Made by a program: the position numbers and the translations under genes. A DNA stretch of 64,000 nt from Streptomyces sp. NBC_00461 (GTDB taxonomy: Bacteria; Actinomycetota; Actinomycetes; Streptomycetales; Streptomycetaceae). Location: positions 4,869,001 to 4,933,000 of the forward strand of contig NZ_CP107902.1 in the NCBI RefSeq assembly GCF_036013935.1. Reading direction: 5' to 3'. The notes below the pieces were generated by a model that saw nothing but the letters and a program-made list of their open reading frames with translations, did not search any database and was not told where the DNA came from. Each line of letters starts with the position of its first letter. The stretch's first letter is position 1. Positions 7,869 to 15,966 of the stretch are shown piece after piece.

Positions 7869-9350
7869 TCAGCTGTCGCCCGTGCGGGAGCCCAGGGTGA
7901 GCGGGACCGTGTGGGTCTTGCCGTCTCGTTCGTAGGTGATCGTGACCTTGTCGCCGGGCTGGTGGGTCCAGATCTCGCCGATCAGGGTGGGACCGGAGTC
8001 GATCACATGGTCGTCGAGCTTGGTGATCACGTCGCCGGGCTTGAGGCCGGCCGTCTCGGCGGGGCCGCCGGACTCGACCGCGGCGGAGCCGCCGGAACCT
8101 TGGTCGGTGATCTTCGCGCCGCCCGAGGAGTCCTCCAGGGAGACGGAGGCGCCGATCTTCGCGTAGACCGGCTTGCCGGTCTTGATCAGCTGCTGGGCGA
8201 CGTACTTGGCCTGGTTGATCGGGATGGCGAAGCCCAGGCCGATCGAGCCGGACTGGCTGGTGCCGCCGAGGCCGCCGTTGCTGCTGGACTGGATCGCGGA
8301 GTTGATGCCGATGACGTTGCCCGACGCGTCGAGCAGCGGGCCGCCGGAGTTGCCGGGGTTTATCGAGGCGTCCGTCTGCAGGGCGCTCATGTACGAGGCG
8401 TTGCTGCCGGTGCCGTCGCTGGAGGCCACCGGGCGGTTCTTCGCGCTGATGATGCCGGTGGTGACGGTGTTGGACAGGCCGAAGGGGGCGCCGATGGCGA
8501 TCGTGGAGTCGCCCACGGCCACCTTGTCGGAGTCGCCCAGGGCCAGGGGCTTGAGGTTCGACGGGGCGTTCTTCAGCTTGATGACCGCCACGTCGTAGCC
8601 CTGCGCGTGGCCGACGACCTCGGCGTCGTACTTCTTCCCGCTCGGGAAGGTCGCCGTGAGCTTGCCGCCGTCGACCGCTTCCGCAACGACGTGGTTGTTG
8701 GTGACGATGTGGCCCTGCGTGTCGAAGACGAAGCCGGTGCCGGTGCCGCCCTCGCCGCTGTTGGACTCGGCCTCGATGGTGACCGTGCTGGGCACGGCCT
8801 TGGCGGCCACGCCCGCGACCGTGCCCGGGTCGCGCTTGACGGAGGTGCCGCTGTCGGAGGCGGCGACCGTCGTGGAGCCGGTGTTGTCGTCGTTGTTCTT
8901 CGCCAGCGTGTAGCCGAGGCCGCCGCCCAGGCCGCCGGCGACCAGGGCGGCCACCAGGATCGCGGCGACGAGGCCACCGCGGCCGGACTTCGGGGAGGGC
9001 TGCTGCTGGTACGAGGAGCCCCAGCCGGCGCCCGAGCCGCCGGAGCCCGCATCGGAGTAGGAGGGAACGGCGGGGGCCGGGGGCGGCCAGGAGGCGTCCG
9101 GGGCCGAGCCCTGGGTCCCTCCGGCTCCCTGGGGACCCTGCGCGCTCGTCGACGCGTACGCAGGGGCATGGCCGGCGTGCACCAGTTCCTGCTCCTGCGC
9201 GCCGGGGGCGCTCTGCGGCACCGGCGGGAGCGGGGCCGTCGGGGCGCTTCCCTCGGGGGCGTCGGGTGCCGAGGGAGTGGGAGCGTCCACCGGCACGGGA
9301 GGCGCGGACGGGGCCGGGGGTACCGCGGTGCCCTCGTTCTCGGTGCTCAC
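7869..9350 (-). CDS. HtrA/DegP-like serine protease with PDZ domain
   Basis: The 493-residue protein has a Pro/Ala/Ser-rich cytoplasmic tail of ~120 residues, one membrane segment (about 125-150), a trypsin-like domain and a C-terminal PDZ domain (about 395-485). The catalytic triad is visible: His in TNNHVV, Asp in YDVAVIKL, Ser in GNSGGPLL. It should act outside the membrane on misfolded proteins. The disordered Pro-rich tail is usual for actinobacterial members. It stands alone, divergent from the phosphodiesterase gene. Confidence 0.9.
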   Translation of the reverse strand: MSTENEGTAVPPAPSAPPVPVDAPTPSAPDAPEGSAPTAPLPPVPQSAPGAQEQELVHAGHAPAYASTSAQGPQGAGGTQGSAPDASWPPPAPAVPSYSDAGSGGSGAGWGSSYQQQPSPKSGRGGLVAAILVAALVAGGLGGGLGYTLAKNNDDNTGSTTVAASDSGTSVKRDPGTVAGVAAKAVPSTVTIEAESNSGEGGTGTGFVFDTQGHIVTNNHVVAEAVDGGKLTATFPSGKKYDAEVVGHAQGYDVAVIKLKNAPSNLKPLALGDSDKVAVGDSTIAIGAPFGLSNTVTTGIISAKNRPVASSDGTGSNASYMSALQTDASINPGNSGGPLLDASGNVIGINSAIQSSSNGGLGGTSQSGSIGLGFAIPINQAKYVAQQLIKTGKPVYAKIGASVSLEDSSGGAKITDQGSGGSAAVESGGPAETAGLKPGDVITKLDDHVIDSGPTLIGEIWTHQPGDKVTITYERDGKTHTVPLTLGSRTGDS

Positions 9351-9606
9351 AGCTTCTCTCCTCGATCCACGGCTGTTGTTCTCGGTCGCACTCGGTCACG
9401 CTCGTCACGTTGGTCGACGATCCGGCGCGATGCAGCTGTGCATGTTCTTTTGTATGCCGTCAGCTTTTCCCATGAGCCGTCAGGGCACCATAAGCCGTGC
9501 CTGTGCGTTCGGGGCCATTCCTTATATAGGTCATGACAGGCAAAAGGGGCGCAATCTATGCTCCCCCGATCGCACGACTACCCCGCTCCGGTGGCACCAT
9601 GACGCG

Positions 9607-10434
9607 GTGACCCACGCACGGCAGCACCGGATTCAAGTCGTCGCCCACCGCGGAGCCTCCGAAGAGGCCCCCGAGCACACCCTGGCCGCGTACAAGAAGG
9701 CGATCGAGGACGGTGCTGACGCCCTCGAGTGCGATGTACGCCTGACGGCGGACGGTCATCTCGTCTGCGTCCACGACCGTCGCGTCAACCGTACGTCCAA
9801 TGGCCGGGGCGCGGTCTCCGCGCTGGAGCTCGCCGACCTCGCCGCCCTGGACTTCGGCTCGCGCAAGACACGGGAGCTGTGGCGCACCCGCGACGAGGAG
9901 CCCGACTGGGAGTTCCTCCCCGAGGACCCCGAGGACACCTCCGTACTGACCCTGGAGCGGCTGCTGGAGCTGGTCGCGGACGCGGGGCGGCGGGTGGAGC
10001 TGGCGATCGAGACCAAGCACCCGACCCGGTGGGCGGGTCAGGTGGAGGAGCGGCTGCTGATGCTGCTGAAACGGTTCGGACTGGACGCCCCGGCCTCCGC
10101 CGCCGACTCCCCCGTACGCGTGATGAGCTTCTCGGCGCGGTCGCTGCATCGCGTGCGCGCCGCCTCGCCGACGCTGCCGACGGTCTATCTTCTGCAGTTC
10201 GTCTCGCCCCGGCTGCGCGACGGACGGCTGCCGGCGGGTGTCCGGATCGCGGGCCCCTCGATCCGGACCGTGCGCAATCACCCCGCGTATATCGAACGGC
10301 TGAAACGGGCCGGCCACCAGGTGCACGTGTGGACCGTGAACGAGCCCGAGGACGTGGATCTCTGCCTCGACCTGGGCATCGACGCCATCATCACCAACCG
10401 CCCACGCGCTGTCCTACGTCAGCTCGGCCGGTGA
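9607..10434 (+). CDS. glycerophosphodiester phosphodiesterase
   Basis: The 275-residue protein has the GDPD barrel signature: VVAHRGASEEAPEHTLAAY at the N-terminus, ALECDVRLTADGHLVCVHD with the metal-binding Glu/Asp and catalytic His, and VHVWTVNEP near the C-terminus. It hydrolyses glycerophosphodiesters to glycerol-3-phosphate and an alcohol. No signal peptide is seen, so it is cytoplasmic. The start is the GTG at 9607; the ATG at 9599 is out of frame. The 256-bp gap to the divergent protease gene holds both promoters. Confidence 0.88.
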   Translation: MTHARQHRIQVVAHRGASEEAPEHTLAAYKKAIEDGADALECDVRLTADGHLVCVHDRRVNRTSNGRGAVSALELADLAALDFGSRKTRELWRTRDEEPDWEFLPEDPEDTSVLTLERLLELVADAGRRVELAIETKHPTRWAGQVEERLLMLLKRFGLDAPASAADSPVRVMSFSARSLHRVRAASPTLPTVYLLQFVSPRLRDGRLPAGVRIAGPSIRTVRNHPAYIERLKRAGHQVHVWTVNEPEDVDLCLDLGIDAIITNRPRAVLRQLGR

Positions 10435-10439
10435 CCGAT

Positions 10440-10469
10440 GTTCTTCACTGGTAAAGACCTGTGAAGAAC
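10440..10469 (+). terminator. hairpin after the phosphodiesterase gene
   Basis: A perfect 9-bp inverted repeat (10440-10448 and 10461-10469) with a 12-nt loop begins 6 bp after the stop codon. Position and symmetry fit a terminator, although the stem is A+T-richer than most here. Confidence 0.55.
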
Positions 10470-10670
10470 CCTTGACCCATGCACCCCTTCGGCACCATTC
10501 TCCAGACTCGTCCACAGTCGGAATCCAGCCACTCGGCTACAGGGAGTGCTCCGGCGCGTTCGCTCCGTGTTCGAACGTTTCGAATGCGTCACTGAACGTG
10601 GATTGGCCGGTTTCCGGTACAGGCCAATGGGGCATCCACTTCGTGGCGTGGGGCAAAGGAGGTCTCGGGG

Positions 10671-11231
10671 GTGGCGTTGGTGGTGGCACAGGAGGTGCCC
10701 GCGTCGTCGAGCATGGCCGTACCCCATGGCCCGGCGGGCGTGGGCAAGGCGAGACACCGGATGCGCGAGCAGTTGCGCACGGGCGGTCTGCCGGATGCGG
10801 TGATCGACGACGCCGTACTGATTCTTTCCGAACTCTTGAGCAACGCGTGCAAGCACGGCCGCCCGCTGGGAGACGCCCTCGCCGGGGACGGCGATGTCCG
10901 GGCGGCCTGGCGTGTGGACCTGGGCGGGCGACTCACGGTGGAGGTGACGGACGGCGGCGGACCCACCCGCCCGGCTCCGGCCACCCCCTCGGTCACCGCG
11001 CACGGCGGACGCGGCCTGAACATCATCACCGCACTCGCCGACGACTGGGGCGTACGGGACGACGCCCGCGGCGAGGTCACGGTGTGGGTCGTCGTCCACG
11101 ACGTCATCCACGACCCGGACGCGGGGTTTCACCACGACCGCTTTCCTACGCGCGTCACCTCCCCGTCGGTGTCGAGGATTCCGCCGATGCCGGGCCGGGA
11201 GTTCGCGGACGCATTCGACGACCTCGACTGA
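10671..11231 (+). CDS. ATP-binding protein of the RsbW/anti-sigma type
   Basis: The 186-residue protein has a HATPase_c_2 domain over residues ~20-155: an N-box like LSELLSNACKHG, a G1-like VEVTDGGGP and a G2-like HGGRGLNII. Proteins of this type act as anti-sigma kinases or bind anti-anti-sigma factors, and Streptomyces encodes dozens. The last 40 residues are Pro/Asp-rich and not part of the domain. The GTG at 10671 follows a GGAGG segment; no ATG start in a better position is seen. Confidence 0.75.
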   Translation: MALVVAQEVPASSSMAVPHGPAGVGKARHRMREQLRTGGLPDAVIDDAVLILSELLSNACKHGRPLGDALAGDGDVRAAWRVDLGGRLTVEVTDGGGPTRPAPATPSVTAHGGRGLNIITALADDWGVRDDARGEVTVWVVVHDVIHDPDAGFHHDRFPTRVTSPSVSRIPPMPGREFADAFDDLD

Positions 11232-11324
11232 CTCGACTGAACGGTCCACAGGTTCCCCTGGGTCGTGGTGTGAACGGCTAGGCTCCCGCCGTACCAGACG
11301 AGCCGTACCCGGGAGACACCCACG

Positions 11325-12290
11325 ATGGCCAAGAAGCGACCTCAGACGAAGGCCAAGCGCCCGCAGATCAGCGATGCAGAGATCCCGGTCGTCGGCGCAC
11401 GCGAGCCCTGCCCGTGCGGCAGCGGCCGCCGCTACAAGGCCTGTCACGGACGGGCCGCCGCGCACGCCGTGACCGAGCTGGTGCACCGTCCCTTCGAGGG
11501 GCTCGCGGGCGAGTGCGACTGGGTGGCGCTGCGCGAACTGGTGCCGGCGGCCACGGTCGAACTGCCGCTGAAGGGCGGCCTGCCCGAGGGCGTCCCGTCG
11601 GTGACGCTGGCGACCGTTCTGCCCATGGCCTGGCCGGCCCTGCGCCGCGACGACGGCTCGGTGCTGCTGGGCCTGCAGAACGACACGGCGTCCGGTGACA
11701 TCAGCCGCGACCTCGCCGACACCCTCCTGCGCGCGCTGGCCGCCGAGCCGGGCACGCCGGTCGAGGGCCGTCGCGCGCCGGCCGACGGTCCGCGGCTGCA
11801 GGATCTGCTCGATCCCGAAGGCGCGTTCGAGCCAGTTGTGCACAGCGGCTTCGAGTTCTGGGTTCCGGACTCGGAGAACGCCACGCCGGAGGTGGCCGCC
11901 TCCCTGGAGCGGGCCAACGCCGCGGCCATCCCGACCGAGAAGCTCACGGGTGTGGACGCCGCGTACTGGTGCGAGACGCCGGACAAGAACCACCTGCGCT
12001 GGGTCATGCCGCACCCGGAGGAGCAGCTTCTGGACGCCCTCGCGCGACTGCACGCGGCAGGCCGGTCGAACCTCGGTGAAGGCACTCGCCTCGTGGGTTC
12101 CTTCCGCGCTCACGGGCTCACCGTGCCGGTCTGGGACCTGCCGAGCGGGGTCACCGCGAGCGACATCGAGAAGCCTGCGGCCGAGTTCGCCGAGCGTTTC
12201 GCGAGCGCTCTCGCCTCGGACGCGCCGCTGACCGTCGACGAGCGTCGCGCGCGCGGCGGTCTCACCAACCGGCAGGTCACGCTCAGTTGA
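11325..12290 (+). CDS. SEC-C motif protein, DUF5926 family
   Basis: The 321-residue protein has a basic N-terminus (MAKKRPQTKAKRP) and a SEC-C zinc-binding motif near residue 27 (PCPCGSGRRYKACHG, the CxC...CH ligands of SecA C-termini). The rest has no catalytic motif and matches the conserved actinobacterial DUF5926 family. The biochemical role is not known. An ATG with GGGAGA upstream supports the start. A strong hairpin follows 15 bp after the stop. Confidence 0.75.
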   Translation: MAKKRPQTKAKRPQISDAEIPVVGAREPCPCGSGRRYKACHGRAAAHAVTELVHRPFEGLAGECDWVALRELVPAATVELPLKGGLPEGVPSVTLATVLPMAWPALRRDDGSVLLGLQNDTASGDISRDLADTLLRALAAEPGTPVEGRRAPADGPRLQDLLDPEGAFEPVVHSGFEFWVPDSENATPEVAASLERANAAAIPTEKLTGVDAAYWCETPDKNHLRWVMPHPEEQLLDALARLHAAGRSNLGEGTRLVGSFRAHGLTVPVWDLPSGVTASDIEKPAAEFAERFASALASDAPLTVDERRARGGLTNRQVTLS

Positions 12291-12304
12291 GGACCGTGAC
12301 GTGA

Positions 12305-12340
12305 TCGGGTTCGGCTGACCGGCCGGTCAGCCGAACCCGA
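12305..12340 (+). terminator. terminator hairpin after the SEC-C gene
   Basis: An 18-bp perfect palindrome (arms 12305-12322 and 12323-12340) starts 15 bp after the stop codon. It is among the strongest hairpins in the window. Confidence 0.8.
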
Positions 12341-12452
12341 CCCATCGGAATCGGTGACGCCGCTCACAACTCCCGTTCGGCGCAGGCACATACGTGACTG
12401 GAAAGCCCGGATCGAATTTGCGAACCGCCGATCTCTTGTTACCGTTCCAGTA

Positions 12453-12492
12453 GCCCGGTTGCTGGTGCATCCCCCGTCGCCAGCAACCGGGC
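12453..12492 (+). terminator. intrinsic terminator, possibly of a small RNA
   Basis: A perfect 13-bp stem (12453-12465 and 12480-12492) with a 14-nt loop is followed by CTTTT. It lies 110 bp beyond the terminator of the previous gene, so it ends some other transcript starting between about 12341 and 12450. No ORF fits there, which suggests a small RNA. S. coelicolor has a reported sRNA named scr3974 that may come from this interval; that link is from memory. It could also act on the reverse strand for the convergent gene. Confidence 0.65.
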
Positions 12493-12533
12493 CTTTTCAT
12501 GCCCGCGATCCCTTTACGGAATGCCGCCGTACG

Positions 12534-13142
12534 TCAACTGATCGCGGATGTCCCGGAGTTGTCTCCGGAGCCACTCTCGGAGGCGTTCTCGGAGCCGTTC
12601 TCCGAGTCGCTTCCGGCGCGCAGCAGCAGCGGCCCGCGCCCGGACTTCGCCGCGAACTCCGCGACCGCCGCGTAGGCGGTCGGCTCGCCCTCGGTGCGTT
12701 CCCGGGGTGTCTCGCACATCCCCGGCTCGTCCTCGGAGCCCACCGCGCAGTGCAGCTGCAGGGTGCGGCCGTCGGGCTTCATGAGACTCAGCGAGGAGTC
12801 CAGGATCTGCCCCGTCGCGTTGCGGTAGTAGCTGCGCGCCCAGGTGTCCTGGCCCTGTGTGAGCACACAGGTCTGCGCCTCGATGCCTTCGGGGGAGCTG
12901 AGCTCGGGGCCGCAGCGGACGGCGGTGGCCAGGCCCAGGCCGAGCAGCAGGGGAGATTCGGTGGGAGCGGGGGAGAGCGCCTTGGCGTCCTCTTGGCGCG
13001 GGGAGGGCCGTACGGATTCGCGCGCCGGGGCGCGTACGACGGTGCGGTCCTTGTCGCCCACCGGTCCCGCGGACGCCACGGCCAGCGGCAGCGCGACGGC
13101 GCACGCCACGACGCCCGCAAGGGCGAGCAGACGGAGGTTCAT
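12534..13142 (-). CDS. hypothetical exported protein
   Basis: The 202-residue protein starts with a signal-peptide-like stretch (basic MNLR, then hydrophobic residues to about 25, then Ala-Ser-Ala-Gly). Next comes a Pro/Ser linker and a globular part with three Cys residues, which could form disulfides outside the cell. The C-terminus is a low-complexity Ser/Glu/Asn/Gly tail. I see no known enzyme motif. It converges with the SEC-C gene; the 13-bp-stem hairpin lies just past its stop and may also terminate it. Confidence 0.6.
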   Translation of the reverse strand: MNLRLLALAGVVACAVALPLAVASAGPVGDKDRTVVRAPARESVRPSPRQEDAKALSPAPTESPLLLGLGLATAVRCGPELSSPEGIEAQTCVLTQGQDTWARSYYRNATGQILDSSLSLMKPDGRTLQLHCAVGSEDEPGMCETPRERTEGEPTAYAAVAEFAAKSGRGPLLLRAGSDSENGSENASESGSGDNSGTSAIS

Positions 13143-13198
13143 ACTGCGGAAGATAACTACCGCTCAGGGGCCTGCCGTCCCGCGCGCGCCCGACACCC

Positions 13199-13864
13199 CT
13201 ACAACTCGGGCGCGCTCACACCCGTACGAGTGAGGGCCTCGACCGCGGCGTCCACCACGGCCTCGACATCGGGGACCCAGGGGGAGGCGGAGCCGGGCAG
13301 TGGTGCGCGCTCCCAGCGGATCTCGCCCTCGCCGGTCTCGGACGGGGGCAGGGTGATGTACCCGCCCTCGCCGTGGAAACGCAGCGAACCGGGGACGAAG
13401 TCCTTGGCGAAGAGCAGTTCGCCCAACTGCTCCATGGTGTACGGCTTCACGAGGATCGACCAGCGGCTCGGCGAGGCGACGACCGGGCCCAGGCGCATGC
13501 CCATGCGGTCGAGCGCGGTGAGGGCGTGCGCGGCGGCCAGGGCCGGCAGGCTCACGGCACACGGAGCGTTGCCACCGGTGGCCAGGATGATCGGCGCGGT
13601 GGGCCGGTTGGTCCACCACCAGCGCACCATGCGGGCGTCGGCGGTGGCCGCGAGGAGGCCGGGGTCGAAGGGATGCGCACCGGGCACCGTGCAGTCCGCG
13701 TCGGGGCAGGCGCAGCGGGATCGTCCCTGCGGGTCCGCCGCCACACCCGGGAGTACGGGCCACTGCCATTCCGTCGCGAAGGTCAGGGCCGCGCTGATCA
13801 ACTCAGGCCTTCCGTCGCTGCGCTGGGACAGGAGCCTGCGTCGCCTTCCGAGGATCTCGCGCAT
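13199..13864 (-). CDS. prim-pol-like protein, apparently without catalytic Asp pair
   Basis: The 221-residue protein has the layout of a prim-pol N-terminal domain: FATEWQWPVLPGV, a CACPDADC zinc-like segment, WWTNRPTAPIILATGG and a C-terminal glycine-rich strand. Where the AICE prim-pol at 3344-4249 has an acidic DLD pair after ATG, this protein has NAPCAVSLP. Catalysis therefore looks lost. The role is unknown; a nucleic-acid or nucleotide-binding protein is plausible. The fold assignment is by pattern. Confidence 0.65.
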   Translation of the reverse strand: MREILGRRRRLLSQRSDGRPELISAALTFATEWQWPVLPGVAADPQGRSRCACPDADCTVPGAHPFDPGLLAATADARMVRWWWTNRPTAPIILATGGNAPCAVSLPALAAAHALTALDRMGMRLGPVVASPSRWSILVKPYTMEQLGELLFAKDFVPGSLRFHGEGGYITLPPSETGEGEIRWERAPLPGSASPWVPDVEAVVDAAVEALTRTGVSAPEL

Positions 13865-14357
13865 GAGCGCTCGTTCCTTTCCGTTGCACCGCTGGCAACA
13901 CCGTGGGTCACATCACACCATGTGTCGATCACTTCACTGTGCGTACCTGTTGGCGCATCACACCCCTGCCTGAGGCAAGGGGAACCCCTATGGGCCGAAC
14001 GTTGACTGCATCCGCGGCAGCCTCGTCCATGCTGCTTCCATCAAAAGCATGGGCGTGGCGTGGGGGTGGCGAAGTCTGGCGTTTTGCGGTCCCGCATTTT
14101 TCTCTTCGCCTCCGCCACGGGAGGATGGGGCTCGGTCGTCGGTGGCTAAGACGCCCGGGTCGGTCACCAGGTTCCGGGTGGCGGTCAACCACCCCTGGCC
14201 TTCTCCGAGTACGTACCCATCACGACCGGTGTGACGCTCTGTGGAGCAACGCCAGTCGACCGCAATACCCCGTTACCCGAGTCAGTTTTAAGCCAAATTT
14301 GCTTTTAGGCAAGGGAACCACTGCCTACCCGTGGACACCAGGAATCCCGGCAGGACA
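13865..14357. other. intergenic region, no gene recognised
   Basis: This 493-bp gap between divergent genes holds promoters for both. Several short frames exist on each strand, but none shows convincing codon bias or a recognisable product. An A+T-rich patch at about 14284-14310 (TTTTAAGCC..., TTTGCTTTTAGG) could be a promoter or binding region for the phosphatase gene. Confidence 0.4.
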
Positions 14358-15869
14358 ATGCTGGACATCCCCTCACGAGTGCGTGTACATGTGGAGACAC
14401 TGCTAGCGGCGCAGAATGACATGGGGGTTTGCGATGCTTTTGAGCAAAACGCACCGGTCGGAAGGCCGGACGCCATGAACGCCCCTCACCCTTCGAAAGT
14501 GGCTGGAATCGATGCAACGGTTCCCTCGCCCGCACACACTGTCGCGCCCGCGCCCGCCGCCCCGGGTACCTCTCCGGTCTCCCCACCGCATGCACCAGGG
14601 GCGCTGCTCACCGACCGTCTCGCCGGCTGGGTCTCGGACCTCACGACCCTCCATGAACTCACCGAACGCCTGGCCCGCACCGACACACTCACGGACGCCC
14701 TGACGGAACTGCTGCGCGCCGGAGCCGCCCTCGTGGGCGCCCGCCGCGGCCTCCTCGTGCTGGAGCCGGGCGACGGGCTCGGACCGGACACGACCATCGG
14801 CCTCGGCCTCGCCCGCGCCGACCTCGGGCACATCGAGACCGTGCCGCGCAGTGCGATGTCGTACGGCCGCATCCTCGACGGACTGCCGGGCGGGGACGGT
14901 GAGATCGCCCAGCCGGATCTCTTCGCCGAGGACGGACTGGACCCGCGGCACCGCGAGGTGGCCGCCCGTCTCGGCTATGCCGCGTGTTACGCCCTTCCGC
15001 TGGTCGGCGAGCGTGCGGGCCGGGTCGGCGCCGCGGTGTGGCTGTACGACGAGCCCGCCGAGCCGGTCGAGCGCCAGCGCCACCTCGTGGGGCTCTACGC
15101 CCGTTACGCCGGCGAGCACCTGGCCCGGCTTGTGGAGGTCGAGCGCACGCGTGCGTGCATGAAGACGATGACCGAGGAGCTGCTGCCGTCCCGGCTCCCC
15201 CGCGTGGCCGGCGTCCAGCTCGCCGCCCGCCACCGCACCGGCCCGCGCGGCGGCGGCGACTGGTTCGACGCGCTGCCGCTGCCGGACGCCGCACTGGGGC
15301 TCGCGGTCGGCTCCGTGACCGGCTCCGGGCCGAGCGCGGTCGCCGCGATGGGACGGCTGCGGGCGTCCCTGCGCGCGTACGCCGTGATGGAGGGCGAGGA
15401 CCCGGTCGCGGTCCTCTCCGACCTCGAACTGCTGCTGCGGCTGACCGAGCCCGCCCGCTCCGCCACCGCCCTGTTCGCCTACTGCGAACCCTCCCTGCGC
15501 AAGATCACGCTGGCCGGTGCCGGGCACTGCCCGCCGCTGCTGGTCGGCGAGCGGCGCACCGAGTTCGTGGAGACGTCCGTGTCCGCGCCGCTCGGCATGC
15601 TCGCCTGCTGGGAGGCGCCGAGCATGGAGTTTCAGGCGGAGGCCGGCGAGACGGTGCTGCTCTACACCGACGGGCTGCTGCACCGCACCGGCGACCCCAC
15701 CGACCGCGCCTTCGCCCGGCTGCACGCGGCGGCGGCCGGTGTGCCCAGGGCGCTGCGGAACGACCCCGACGCGATCGTCGACCACGTGCTGCGGACGGTG
15801 CTGCCGGACGGGCTGGCCTCGGCGGACAGCGACGAGGACGTGGTGCTGCTGGCGGCTCGCTTCGAGTAG
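14358..15869 (+). CDS. GAF-SpoIIE-type PP2C phosphatase (possibly altered active site)
   Basis: The 503-residue protein has a disordered Pro/Ala-rich N-terminus, a GAF-like sensor part (about 100-260) and a SpoIIE-family PP2C domain (about 285-503). Visible phosphatase motifs are GGDWFDALPLPD, LAGAGHCPPLL, LLYTDGLLHRTG and DEDVVLLAARF. The segment that normally reads VGDVxGHG reads VGSVTGSG, so one conserved metal-binding Asp seems to be Ser. Such proteins normally dephosphorylate anti-anti-sigma factors. ATG 14358 with AGGACA upstream is preferred to an upstream frame start at 14331. Confidence 0.8.
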   Translation: MLDIPSRVRVHVETLLAAQNDMGVCDAFEQNAPVGRPDAMNAPHPSKVAGIDATVPSPAHTVAPAPAAPGTSPVSPPHAPGALLTDRLAGWVSDLTTLHELTERLARTDTLTDALTELLRAGAALVGARRGLLVLEPGDGLGPDTTIGLGLARADLGHIETVPRSAMSYGRILDGLPGGDGEIAQPDLFAEDGLDPRHREVAARLGYAACYALPLVGERAGRVGAAVWLYDEPAEPVERQRHLVGLYARYAGEHLARLVEVERTRACMKTMTEELLPSRLPRVAGVQLAARHRTGPRGGGDWFDALPLPDAALGLAVGSVTGSGPSAVAAMGRLRASLRAYAVMEGEDPVAVLSDLELLLRLTEPARSATALFAYCEPSLRKITLAGAGHCPPLLVGERRTEFVETSVSAPLGMLACWEAPSMEFQAEAGETVLLYTDGLLHRTGDPTDRAFARLHAAAAGVPRALRNDPDAIVDHVLRTVLPDGLASADSDEDVVLLAARFE

Positions 15870-15907
15870 CCGCCGGTGACGTCCGTAACAGGTCTTCCGG
15901 CCCTGGG

Positions 15908-15939
15908 CCCCCTTCCGTACGACCGTACGATGGAGGGGG
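15908..15939 (+). terminator. imperfect hairpin after the phosphatase gene
   Basis: CCCCCT at 15908-15913 pairs with AGGGGG at 15934-15939, and inner CGTACG-like segments can extend the structure. It lies 38 bp after the phosphatase stop and 28 bp before the aminopeptidase start. It may be a terminator or an attenuator. Confidence 0.4.
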
Positions 15940-15966
15940 TCCAGTGCCGTATCAAGGAGGATGACC

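Noticed and set aside
13903..14406. Candidate 167-residue gene in the phosphatase upstream region
   Set aside because: Codon positions do not show the strong third-base G+C bias of real genes, and it runs into the phosphatase gene in another frame.
15961..15966. ATG at 15961 as aminopeptidase start
   Set aside because: AGGAGG directly abuts this ATG with no spacing; the GTG six bases further fits the ribosome site.
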